Both the position numbers and the translations under genes were made by a program. From Gadus chalcogrammus (lineage: Eukaryota > Chordata > Actinopteri > Gadiformes > Gadidae), in assembly GCF_026213295.1 (NCBI RefSeq), contig NC_079412.1, positions 17,067,407-17,131,406 of the forward strand: 64,000 nt of DNA, given 5' to 3'. Of the stretch, positions 44,485 to 64,000 are shown piece by piece. Each line of letters begins with the position of its first letter. Position 1 is the first letter of the stretch. The notes under the pieces were generated by a model that was not told the origin of the DNA, ran no database searches, and saw only the letters and a program-made list of their open reading frames with translations.

Positions 44485-46401
44485 TTTATTTTTATTGAGT
44501 CTTTTTCTTTTTGTATAACATGACAATCGTGCTTTATCATGTGACACCATTTAGATACATATCATGTTTATATTATGTTTTATATTAGGCAGTGAGACAG
44601 TTAAAAATATACAAAACAATATGATTTTAACTAGACATAGCTTCTATTTTTTATATAATCGTGGATATCTTCATTGTCATCATCATTTCATATATTTCTG
44701 TAAGATATGTGCTTTAGTTTCTGAGATCAAAATATTATTGCAGAAAACAGCAACTCCTTTAGATTTTTTTTCTCAACATTAAGACAATAACTTCCAATGT
44801 ATTACAGACATTCACAGTTACATGTTTTAACACAATACAGCTTTACAACAAAGTTCCAGAGAAAACTGTGGTAGAGTAACTTTATACAAAATTCACAGGA
44901 CATGAACGTAGCCATTTCACATTTTCATACGACGTAAACATGTTTCCTTTTTTTATGTATTCCTTTTTTTTAACCAGATGCCTTCACAGCAGCTGCCATA
45001 GAAGCACACTAGCATTGTCCTCACACACCATGGCAAAAGTCTGTGGAAATTAAAGCTTTATGCTTTTTAGTGGTAAAGCAAAGACGACATAAAGATGAAG
45101 AAAGAAAATAAATCGGACCCCTTTGCTACTGGGCCTGAACCTAAACGTCTATGTATCGCTGAATACATACATGATCAAAGTATAGTTGATCATCACACAT
45201 TAAAAAATAAAAATAAAATCGAATAATGTTTATCTTAAAACACAGAGTGGGTCGAAGTTATTTTGTGCTACCATCCAAAGTGTAATTCTTCAGATGGGCC
45301 TGGTCATGTAAACAGCCTGTGGCTTGGTGTAAACCGCATTTTTAAGTGGCTTAAGGCCTTTCTCAGTTAGTTATATAGATATTTTATTATCAGGAAACAC
45401 TTCAGAAACTTTTCGCTGATGTTCCTGAGGAAAGCATGCAAGACGTAAACAGGATTGACTGTCAGCATTAAGGGAAAGTCCTTGTTTGTAAGTCATTTCT
45501 CTAACCCTGTTCTTCTTCTTTGAGGATATATTTAGTTTGATTTGTAATGTACTTTTACTGTACCCTGTGCTTTTGCCAACCAAACACTACATGGCATAGT
45601 TTTTGCTTTAGTCTGCCTCAGATTTTGGTCCTCCATTACAACACGCTATAGTAGAAAAGATCCTAAAAATAATTCTAAAAATGTTTCAATCACATAAAAG
45701 TTTTTCGTTGTTTTTTTTTTTACTCAAAAAAAGAATGAAAAATAACAGTCTCTCTCACACACAAATTATTTTGCAACACATACTGGATTCCTCCAGGCTC
45801 CATAAACATGAACTTCTTGTTGGCCTTGTGCTTACCTATGGATCGCCTCTCCCCAATGTGGCCGGTAGCTCACCCCACAGAGTGCAACGCCGGGAACCGC
45901 AAAATCGACTGTGAAGAGGTTTCTTCAAAACGTTCACAATTAGAATCTACCCCCCCCCCCACCTCCCCCCTCCCCACCCCCCACATCTCGTGCACTTTCT
46001 CCTTTTGATGTCAGTTTGGTTCACTACTTCATCTACTAAATATTCACACTGGATTCACTGGATTCATGGACATATTCAACAAATTGCTATTCTAGATCTG
46101 TTTTTTTTTTCTTGACTCACAGTATTACACAGTATGTCTACATTTGACTTTCAGATTTATGGTAGAGGGATAAGTCGACACTAACAGTCTTTTGTTCTCA
46201 GAGCCACAACCAACAATACATCATTGGCTTGTCGTTTTTTTTGTTTAGTTTTTTACAAATGCTGAAAAATTAAACATGGTTTTTGGAAAATCTGTTTGGA
46301 TCACATATTGCCCCCGGAGGTAGGTGAATCAATTATAATCTTGGAAGTCATTTGCAATGTTCCATTTTGTCTACACTCTCCATGAGGGAATCCGTCCATA
46401 T
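44485..46401 (-). other. slc6a1: Probable slc6a1 3' untranslated region
   Basis: AT-rich, low-repeat sequence downstream of the slc6a1 stop on the minus strand. Tandem AATAAA hexamers at 44496-44491 and 44490-44485 are good polyadenylation signals, implying a 1.9-kb 3'UTR. It contrasts with the microsatellite-packed DNA immediately to the left. Confidence 0.5.
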
Positions 46402-54032
<7,631 letters not shown>

Positions 54033-54194
54033 GTCTCTGGCTTTGGCAAAGGTCCTGGCAGTAGGACGGGAGGCTTCAGCACCAGTCCACGTAGACAGCA
54101 GCTTCGCGGTTTGACACCAAACCCCTCGGACCAAAATTGTTGACGGAGGAGGAGGTGAAGTCTCAGCGGACGCGGCTCGTCAGTTGCCGTCGAC
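54033..54194 (-). other. slc6a1: 5' untranslated part of slc6a1 first coding exon
   Basis: On the minus strand a 3' splice site CGGTTTCAG precedes base 54194. The sequence from there to the ATG at 54032 has no other ATG, although the frame is open upstream. The context GAGACATGG has a purine at -3 and G at +4. Confidence 0.55.
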
Positions 54195-54664
54195 CTGAAA
54201 CCGTGCACAGAGCGATTGGTGGATTTCTCGGGAGGAAATCATTCGTCAAATTGTTTTTTTTATTGTTCTTTTGCTAATAAAGATTGTTTTTTGCTAACAC
54301 AAAAACGAAATGTTTGTGCACAATTTTCCAAAGACTATGCGTATGACAAATCCACGCAATAGCCCTAATGTTTTTTTTAATTTTTATAATAATATTATGT
54401 TTACATATATATATGCATACTTTTTTTGTCATCAAATCCAGAAGTCAATCATAACCCTCATTCCCTCTAAATAAAGCAGACTGTAGGGATGGCGTGTATA
54501 TGAGCAGCAGCCAGAGGAGAACACACATGATAGGCTCAACAAAGCAAAGGCGCCAATTAACCGTCGATCCGCCAGTGGAAGCACTGACGTTTCCAGCATC
54601 AATGAAGAAGGAAAAAAAAAACTTTCTGACTAAATTTTGCATTCATATCATGCACACACAGACC

Positions 54665-54863
<199 letters not shown>

Positions 54864-55417
54864 TGCGCGAAGGACGGTCCAAGATGATGCGAAATAGACC
54901 TCGAGATTTACGCAAACACCTTGTCATCATGCCACTTGCAGCTTCCATGAGTAACAACCGATTTAAAACACACAAATAAAGACTTCAACACAGACAGCTC
55001 GGTCCTTAAAAAACCAAACAACATAATCGCATTATCGGAGACACATTTTCCAGATCTTAAATCATCTCTTTCTCCATCAGCGTATGCAAATGTACAATAA
55101 TATTCTTTCCGGACAAAAACATTTGAAGCGAACGCACTATTTAACAAAGAAATATGCGTGGACTCATTTGCACCATCATCCAATGCACCGCGGACAATAA
55201 TCAATTCTGCGTTCAACTGGCTAAAGCCTATAGATGTAAAGACTAGTTTGTACGGACGCTGCATGTCTTCAACTAACTAACAGCTTCCGATGCACGTCAA
55301 TCCATCATCAAATACAGGCCTATTTGCAATCGATAAAATGCGTCTAGCTCTCATTGGGACTCATTTATATGGATCCCACATACACGGGAGTACAAAACCA
55401 ATATTTGCTTTACTCAC

Positions 55418-55850
55418 AATGAATCGGTGTTTTCTGCTGGCTCCGAGGCTGTGTCGCTCGCTGGCACCCCGAGTCCTGATGCAATGAGGTATCCGGTAGG
55501 ATATAGGTTCCTCTTGAAGTTGTAAACTTCCCGTTTTTCGTGGAGCACGCATACACTTTATTTCCATTAAAAAGAAAAGGCTCGGGTCGAAGCTTTCAAC
55601 AAAAAAGGTGTCCTCAAGAGAGATCGCGTGCACGAAAACAAAACCCAACACGCGCACACACACACCAACCGGTGAGAAGGAGAAGGGGAGCTGTCCAGCG
55701 CCCGGTGCTGAAGAGGTGGGCTGAATCAACACGGGAGGAGCAGCCGTTAGAGCGTCTCCAGCATCAACACACGCACAAGAAGCGTCTAGCAGAGCGCCAG
55801 TCTTCACCTCCCATCTACTCACAGCGCCAATGTCATCTGAAAGTCGCCCC
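55418..55850 (-). promoter_or_regulatory. slc6a1: Candidate untranslated first exon and promoter of slc6a1
   Basis: On the minus strand this GC-richer block ends in a strong donor (GATTCATT then GTGAGTA, donor after 55418). It lies upstream of the acceptor at 54194, and 54195-55417 would be the 5' intron. A long 5' leader with no clear protein fits slc6a1 genes, which carry untranslated first exons. The transcription start is unknown; the 55850 limit is an estimate. Confidence 0.45.
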
Positions 55851-57165
55851 CCCCCCTTCTCCCCTCGTCTATGTAGGCATGCACTGACAATGCATCTGAG
55901 CGTGTCCTCGTTGATATGTTTATATCATTTTTTTTGTTGTGTTTTTCTTTTCTTTGATTGTTTTTTTTTTATCAAACATCACAAATGAGTTTTTCAACGG
56001 TGATATGGGACAGACATAGCCCCTATGGGGGCCTCTGGCATGACCCTTATGTACCATGCAAGCTGCAGGTGGCTGCATGGAAACCGATACATTCCGGATC
56101 ATCGAATATTTACTTTGGGGTGTTTGACACACGTTTAAATGATACAGAGAAGTGGATGAGGCTGCTCGTGTGCTGGTCAGATCTAACTCCAACACCCCCC
56201 ACACTCCCCCCGGAATGATAGGAAATGTTCTTGTGCAAGATGGAAACATATGGAGAGCTGCTGTGTTAATAATTGCAGACCCACATGTGTGGAGCCTCCA
56301 GACAGTGGCTGCTTTGTGGGGAGATGAGAGATGAGTCCGTCCATCAAGGGAGGGAACAACTGCCGATTGTCTGTTTTCATCCAGGCGTCGTCGAATATTA
56401 ACTAGTAGTGACGAAGGATCAAATATCCTGTTCGGGTTCAGCTTTTTTCTTTTTTACGAAAAATGATTTGAAAGGACACTTCTATCCGAGAGGGAAAACA
56501 AGTGGTCAAAGCCTGAACACGCTTATTTTTCATTATTTCTTCTAACATAAAATAATCAAGGACAAGATGAAACACCATTTTTTTTTATCAAGGACTAATT
56601 CTTTTTTAAAGTTTTGAGATAAAGGGGTAAGTGTTGTCTTGCCTGTGTTACTTACCTAAAAAGGCCTGAACCGACCTTCAGATGAGGCAATACAGCTTTG
56701 TAATGCATAATAGTCCCTGGCTGGCCTGGGACTTTTAAGTTGAAGAGCACAATGTGCATTTGTACTTTTTCCCATGTGAATTGGACCTATCAGCATGACT
56801 ATACACATTATCACCATTTTTCTTTAAAACATATTATCTGAGAACTGAAATTCAACTCAAAAGATGATTTGTTCTTTGTATTCCCTGTGTTCAACATGTA
56901 TACCTGTTGCATGCCGACTACACCCGCTATATTATTCAGTGAGCGGGTGCATGAGCGATGAAGAGCACAGAGCTGGTGGTGCTGTGATAGGCTAATCAGA
57001 GGGATGAAAACAGCAGAGCTCACTAAAGTGTAAATGTTCACACACTGCTAGTGCTGCTCGCAGTGCACCAGATGGTGAACCAACGATGGGTGAGCTAGAC
57101 CATTAAACGATACCACACCAAATGTAGCATTTAAAATCCCATCTGTGTGTTTGTCCCTCAGGACA

Positions 57166-57324
<159 letters not shown>

Positions 57325-58861
57325 CAGGACACTTATGCACACACCTGCTGAAGAAGGTGGGGACACGGCTGCTGCACCCGTTGACACCCTGGCTGCTCCT
57401 TCAGCTGACCCAGTCCATGACCCCAACCCCCACCCCCACCCACTCATGCGTTCTGTTTTTATTTTTTATTCTCAGTATGATTTTCTGCGGTGATTCCAGC
57501 ACTGTTGTGCTGGAATCCTTCCCGCCGCTTTATTTTCTCATGACAACTCCATGAGCTGACCCAGCCCCCCCCCCCCCCCTGTCAAATACCTGCTCCATTG
57601 AGATGGATTGCCCTGAGTTCAGATGCCTATTAAATTGTATTGTTAAGGAAGAAGGATTGGGATATATCCAACCCTTTGCGATATACATCATTGCCTCCAA
57701 AAGTGTTTTTGTTTTATAAGTGCGCAATATGAATATTGCTGATGGCGCTGTGATACAAGGTTCATTAGCATGGATTTTCCTGCTTTTTCCAAATAGTGGA
57801 ATAAATATTTAATATGAGAAAAATTCAAATTCAGTCCCATAATTCCCCATGTCTAGACTGTAAATGCATGTAACTCTTAAATAAACACTTTTTGTTCTTT
57901 GCATTTTATGAGACATTCCCCGTGTTTAAGAACAAGACTATATACTGAAATAGTATTTTCTTCCACCAGATATTCCTTCAGCCTTGGGTTTGTCAGCCAC
58001 AGGAGGATGATTCACGGCCTCATGTTTCTCACCACCAATCTGCCATTTGAGGTCGCACACCAACTGATTAGCATGATGATTAGTCATTAGCATGCTAATC
58101 ATGAGAATTGCCCATATTTTATTCATATTATTGCAGCCTTGTTTACCCATAGCCATTGCTAAAATGGTGCCCACCACAGTGCACTTTTTTGTTGTTCCAA
58201 ACATGTTTGCCAATCAAATGCTAGATCATCTGCAGTACGACGTGTGTCCAGAAGTAGAAACGGCTGGGGGTAGAAGATCTATGAAGGCAAATTAAACCAC
58301 TATCATGTCTCCCTTGATGCTCATCCTAATAGAGTTCTAAAACCCGTGTTTCTTGATGGGGAGGGTCCAAATCCATAATCTCTTTCTCTTTGAAAGGCAG
58401 TTCAAAACATGATACAAAGGACAGTTGCTGGGTAGGTCAACAGTTAGTGATTCATCTTCTAAGGATAGACACAATATAAATATACTGTGTTACACTAGTG
58501 CTAATTAATATAGTTGGTTGTCACTATGTTGTCACTATGAATCCTATGCATATGATAAACAGAACAGAAACAAATTGTGTTCATAAACACAGCATAGATG
58601 CGTTAGATCAGTCAGGTTTGTTTTGCTACTGCAGGAATAATTATTGGCCGGGAAACACAACTCGTATCGTGGGTCTTATTCAATATCGGATCCAGAATCA
58701 GTACGTCTCAGGCCAAAGTGAATGAGACAATGTGTAGTCGCCTTCAAGACTGATATCACCTCAAGACTCCGTGCTCCTATTTGTCTGTGCTGCTTCCAGT
58801 AACGCATTTGTTTAGCATGACCTAAATTGCTGTGAAGTGAATGCCGCAGCAGCTCTGCCTC

Positions 58862-58865
<4 letters not shown>

Positions 58866-58923
<58 letters not shown>

Positions 58924-58985
58924 CTCTCTCTCTCATCTCTCGATCTCTCTCTCCTCTCTCTCTCTCATCATCCTCTCTCTCTCTC

Positions 58986-59024
<39 letters not shown>

Positions 59025-59150
59025 CTCTCTCTCTGGCTCAGTCTCTGTCTCTCTCTCTCTCTGTCTCTCTCTCTCTCTCTCTCTGTCTCTCCCTCTCTCT
59101 CTGGCTCTCTATCTCTGTCTCTCTCTCTGTCTCTATCTCCCTCTTTGTAG
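58866..59150. repeat. (CT)n microsatellite with degenerate continuation
   Basis: Perfect CT to 58920, then CT-rich sequence with GGCT, GTCT and CATC interruptions. Homopyrimidine-rich. Confidence 0.9.
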
Positions 59151-59384
59151 TTCTTTCTCCTTTCTTCATATTTTGTTTGTGTCCCACAAACATTCCCCTC
59201 ACACAGATGCGTACAAATATTCATGCATGCAAACAGACACATGTGTTTATGTGCTTACCTGTACACACACTCATGTGTCATTTGTGCTCACTCTCTCACA
59301 GACACAATCAAACACACACATTCACATACACACTCACCTGCACATGCAAACAAACACGTGGACCCATACGCACACCAAGACACA

Positions 59385-59558
<174 letters not shown>

Positions 59559-60102
59559 ATGTCTGTAGACAGTGTTTACATTTGTGTTGCATGATGCAAC
59601 AATCAGTGACCGAGATTGGGCAATATATGTTCTCAATATGCAGTGTTCTTCAGAGCAGGCTCCTTACTCTCTGTGTAAGGTAAGACCACTCAGAATCCAC
59701 CGTGACCTACATAGTGGCTCTCTGTTTCATTCCCCACCAAACAGCTCAACCTGAGTTGGTTGGCTGCAGCTGCGAAGGGAAGGAGGACTAGGGAGACAGG
59801 CACACAGCCCGGTGTGTGTGATACCAAATGTAATGGGAAGCATCAGCATTTCCTTTGTTTCCATTTCCTCGGGGGGGGGGGCTGTGTTGGTCTGTTGGTC
59901 TGTCCACAGTCTGACAGCCCGTCTGTGTAAAACTATGACCTCCATGATAATAGATATATATGCAGGGGTGTTGAAGGCGAAGTGGGGGTACTAAATCGCT
60001 TCAAATTGTACATGTGTTGCTAGGCAACACCATAATCGCTCTCCTCTCTCTCTTTCTCCCTCGCTCTCTTTTCTTATACGTCTCTCTCTCTCTCTCTGCC
60101 AG

Positions 60103-60318
60103 GGCACCGCCACGCTGCCGGCATGGGAAATGCTTAATGAACCTACAGAAAGTCCATTATTGGAGGATGGCGAGGATTCAGAAAGTGCTCAAAAGCACAA
60201 CGGGAGACGGCCACAGATGTACACCTACCAATGTGAGGGGGAGATTGGAGAACAACCTCTAAGAGGAATAACCAACCTGGATTGGTTTGAGTCTCACCTT
60301 CAAATGTTGCATCAATAA
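60103..60318 (+). other. Possible orphan 3'-terminal exon, unrecognised
   Basis: A CT-rich tract followed by TCTGCCAG looks like a 3' splice site (AG at 60101-60102). From 60103 the frame is open for 71 codons to a TAA at 60316-60318, including MLNEPTESPLLEDGEDSES, an acidic stretch, and NLDWFESHLQ. I recognise no family. No matching upstream exon was found, so this may be chance or a transposon remnant. Confidence 0.15.
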
Positions 60319-62308
60319 TGCCACAAAAGGATAATTGAAATGACTCGATTACATTTAGGACATTACAAAACAGAACGTTCCTACATTAAACGATTTTTAC
60401 ATTTCTACAATGCTGTTTGAGAACACTAAATTCTGTATGAAATAAGTATAACATAACCAGCACCCTGCTTTTGTTATAGTGAAATAGCAAACATCATGAT
60501 CTGAATAGACAAATGTGAGCATGAACCCTTACTCTGGGGATTTGTTTGGACGTTTGCCACTTTCTAACTTTTCTAGCCTTTTCCAACTAGTTAATGATAA
60601 TAATCAGACACAAAATGGGTTGTATCATTATTAATATGATACTATTTATTTCTGCTAAATGAATTAGAACATAACAACTATTTATTTTTCCATAGAAATC
60701 TAGAGCTGACCAGGGAGTTTCTGTCTATTTATTAGTAACGATTTGTCTGTAGTAGTTTATTGCTTTTACATCACCAAAATTGGTTTATGCCATATGTAAT
60801 ATCAATATTGTTATTTTATTTGGATGCGTTCATTCTGCTTGCTGTGCTAATCAAGACAAATTAGTGTTATGACACGGGAGTAATACAAACGAAGGAATCA
60901 TTTGTGTCAGAATATCACAAATAGAGTAACCACTAAAGAGTGATAACTGATTCATCGAAAACTGCCTCTTCATATGCTGCGATTCCTGTAGTAGCATTCG
61001 ACCGAATTTAACCATTCTGCTCATATTATGAATGGACAAAACACAAACTATATTTTTTCAACTATAATTAGCAATAATGTTTCTATATATTTCGGTGTTT
61101 TTAATATCTAAAAACATTATTATTATTTATAGTTGAAATGGTGGTTTCAAATTATTTTGCGAGGAATAGGACTTTCACAAAAAAAACACTATTACAATTT
61201 TCCGGTAGGATCTTTGTTTTGTGGAGGTAGCGTTGTGAAGTGTACAAATATACAAACTACCGTGCCGCCACTAACCATCTCTCTGTCAGAAGCAGTGGGG
61301 GAAAGCGCCCATCTCCCAAAGTGAATGGGAGTGAACAAAGACAGGGAGCTCTTGAAATATAAGGCTTTGACGGAAGCCTGCAATCCCAGCTCACCACACT
61401 GGCCCTCCGCTAATCTCCTCCATTCAACCGTATCACTATGGAAACTGGACGGTCTGAACCTTGCTGTCGAACTTGCCGCGCAGCCACGACTGCCATTGAC
61501 ATCAGAGGTTGATTTACTGTTTCGTAGCCTGACTGAACCACATGCTGTGTGTCCTGATTTTGGGAACGTTATCTGTCCATGCTGGTGTCGCTCTGTCTTA
61601 CTGTATGGAGAGATACTGAAGGAGACCATCAGCACCGTCAGATTAAAGAGGTTTCTCCTCAACGTTTTCTGTAGATATCCTTTTCTCCACAGAAGAAACA
61701 ACTCACAAATCATGCGAGACTGGTTGCAATATATACATCCATAAATATGTATATGCATACACATATTTTTGTAGCTTTTCCTGCTATGAATACCTACAAC
61801 CACCCCCACCTCCCGCCTCATTTTTTACCCCCAGGCAAAATTGAGGGAAAATATTTGTCATGGTTTTAAAGGGTTTATCATCTTCAAAGCTGAGGAAGCT
61901 GCTGGTCCAACCCATCCACTAGAGCCCCCCCAGTCCCCCTTCCATCCTCCCCCCCTCCCCCGCACCGTTTCCCTCCCCCCCAGTCTACACCCATACTCTT
62001 CCAGAGCCGACAAGAGTGGGTTGCCACTGATGGACAACACGCTCCAGTAAGGCTCTCTAAGGCGCTCCAAGCCCGAGCGCTTGCAGGACCCTCGGACGGG
62101 CGGCCCGGTGACATGTGCCGTTGACGTCAGCCGTAATCCGTCCCAGCACCACTTCTCCAACCACCAATCCCCACTTGCCTACCCTGCCCCGTCCCCCCGC
62201 TGTGCGAGGACTCACCAGTGAGGACGCTCAATAATTACTTATTACGGAGGGGAGATGGCGAACAATCAGAAGCCGATCAGCTCTGGCCTGTGTATAAGCT
62301 AGCTGTAT

Positions 62309-62311
<3 letters not shown>

Positions 62312-62357
<46 letters not shown>

Positions 62358-62396
62358 ATCTCTCTCTCTCTCCCTCTCTCCCCTCTCTCTCTCTCT

Positions 62397-62455
<59 letters not shown>
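62312..62455. repeat. (CT)n microsatellite
   Basis: CT tract with occasional CC and TAT interruptions. Confidence 0.95.
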
Positions 62456-62458
<3 letters not shown>

Positions 62459-62730
62459 ATACAATATACAATGTACAACAAGAGACTAATCTAACACCTA
62501 AGCTGCAAATGAACTTGAAGGTTTCTGATTACATTTCTGAAATTGAATTAAATATCACCAGAGCGGGCGTGATTTCTTTCTCTCTCGCATTTGGGTCAAA
62601 TGCATCCCCAGGACATAGAACACGATGTGTGAAATGTGCACCCTGAGTTGGTCAGCGGTTGTGAGACATCACGCCAGGCTAGAGGGATCCAGCCTTGTGT
62701 TGAGGGTGATGGGAGCCATTTCAGTCTAAT

Positions 62731-63411
62731 TACAGTTTTTCTCGACACACAAAAAATGGAACTATGCACACAATTCTGAAAACTGGAAGCTCATGTATCA
62801 ACTTCAAGACTCCTGACTGCTAAACTCTAAGCACAATTCCACTGTTTTTACATTTTTGCTAAACTCTAAGCACAAATCTCATCATTTATCACACTGGCCT
62901 TCAAAACGCAACAACTAATTACCAATAAGTCTAACTCACTTCTCACCTGTTCAAACAACTGGCAAAACACTTCAATCATGTGTCAGAGCATCAAAGAGGC
63001 CTCAGGTGAGCTCTGCTGTGTTGTAGATATGGTCCTCTGGCCTGACCAGGATTGGAGGTGGGATACATACTGATTTACATGTAGATCTGTTTCACCTCAT
63101 TTACATTCTTATTTTTTATTTTTTGTTGGCCTACGAAAAGCTTTTTTTTTGCAGTCAGTTCAGCTGAACATTTTACTGTATTACAGTAAAGACATATATA
63201 TTTGCTTTGTTACCTTTTTGTAAGATCACACCGGTGTTTAATTGATGCTCTCTAAGAGATATTCATTTGATAGCTGTGTTTACTGACAGTTTTGAGAAGA
63301 ATTTGTGTAGTTTTGACAAAATGATTAACTCTTCTCAGGTTTGTGTTTAGAGTTTTGGGAAATTGAGCTATAGTTTCAGAAAACGTGTTTAAATGATTGA
63401 GAAAAACTGTA
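62731..63411. mobile_element. TA-flanked inverted-repeat element (Tc1/mariner-like MITE)
   Basis: TA on both sides. The left end is CAGTTTTTCTC (from 62733) and the right end its exact reverse complement (to 63409). Beyond 11 bp the arms diverge but both contain AAACTCTAA(A/G)CACAA. The interior is about 680 bp with no transposase. The first nine bases of the terminus resemble the 49.9-kb element, but the interiors look different, so a related but separate family is likely. Confidence 0.6.
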
Positions 63412-64000
63412 ATGATCTGCCAGTCTGAGAAAATAACACAATCAACGTTTTCCTTCTTGAGCTCAGCGACGTCATTGACCTTAGTGAGGTAGATCAAGTC
63501 TTATCTTCGTCAAGAATACAATAACAAACTAAAACATAATAATAATATGAATGCAGCAAATTATTCTCTGCACCATGAATGAATAAGATAAGGGATTTTG
63601 GACATTCTGCAGTGTTATTGCTGATGGCTTCGGGGCGGATGTGGGGCGGATCTTGTGATTTCATCCGGTCTGACATTAAATGTAGTTATGCAAGGACAAT
63701 GTTTCACAAAGCTTTGACATTATGTAAAACACATTTAAATATGTCCTATTTGTATTCCTGTGTCCAAAAAGATTTGTTAGGAACAGCCAAAACAGAGTGG
63801 AAAGTGATTTGTGTTAGTTGATTATCATAACCGTAGCAAGAGGAATACGTTCATATTGAATACTAAGTTACATTCAGACAACCATGAAAGATTTTTCTAC
63901 ATTTAATTGACTTCGATGAATTAATCTGATTCGAGGGATCTGTATTAGTTTATCTAAAATCCTACATGTCTTGGTTTCATTCAACGTGCGTATCATTCAG
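63412..64000. other. Right edge of window, nothing recognised
   Basis: AT-rich DNA with no exon, repeat tract or RNA gene that I can support. Confidence 0.4.

Noticed and set aside
61192..61821. 209-aa minus-strand and 139-aa plus-strand open frames
   Set aside because: They overlap each other on opposite strands. Neither resembles a family I know and no splice context was found. Left as unexplained open sequence.

Overview
The window is vertebrate nuclear DNA and almost certainly from a ray-finned fish. It holds four multi-exon protein-coding genes with GT-AG introns whose peptides I recognise: raf1 (+), syn2 (-), vgll4 (+) and slc6a1 (-). Dinucleotide microsatellites are very dense: more than fifteen (CA/GT)n, (GA/CT)n or (AT)n tracts, several over 120 bp. 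Together with short introns and fish-style tRNA-derived SINEs, this suggests a teleost with a repeat-heavy genome. Gadiform (cod-like) fish are one candidate, but that is a guess from repeat texture and not from any gene.

Layout. 0-11 kb: raf1, with 16 coding exons at 1670-9859, a candidate untranslated first exon near 395 and a 3'UTR carrying a 129-bp (GT)n tract. 11-14.9 kb: convergent raf1/syn2 intergenic DNA and probable syn2 3'UTR. 14.9-23.9 kb: syn2, with 11 coding exons read leftward and a long first intron. 23.9-27.6 kb: head-to-head spacer between the syn2 and vgll4 starts. 27.6-32.6 kb: vgll4, with 5 coding exons and a 2.2-kb AT-rich 3'UTR. 32.6-44.5 kb: gene-free DNA packed with tandem repeats (minisatellites, a CAG/CGG array, poly-C, long CA tracts). 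44.5-55.8 kb: slc6a1 (GABA transporter GAT-1), with 14 coding exons, one untranslated first exon and a probable 1.9-kb 3'UTR. 55.8-64 kb: upstream flank with repeats and a terminal-inverted-repeat element, and no gene I recognise.

The genes do not form an operon or pathway. raf1 is a RAS-effector kinase, vgll4 a TEAD co-repressor in Hippo signalling, syn2 a synaptic-vesicle phosphoprotein and slc6a1 the synaptic GABA re-uptake transporter. They are linked by ancestry. As I recall it, the order and alternating orientation match the human 3p25 block (RAF1, SYN2, VGLL4, SLC6A1), while the genes lying between them in human (PPARG, TSEN2, MKRN2, TAMM41, ATG7, HRH1, and TIMP4 nested in SYN2) are not seen.

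The most notable observations are a low-complexity expansion of roughly 145 residues in the GAT-1 C-terminal tail that keeps a PDZ-ligand-like end, an alanine at a normally phosphorylatable activation-loop position of RAF1 plus a 21-residue C-terminal extension, UG/CA microsatellites touching splice sites of syn2 and raf1, and two TA-flanked inverted-repeat transposons. I did not find an entirely new multi-gene system. Exon boundaries were read by eye. Within each gene the coding exons join with no frame break.
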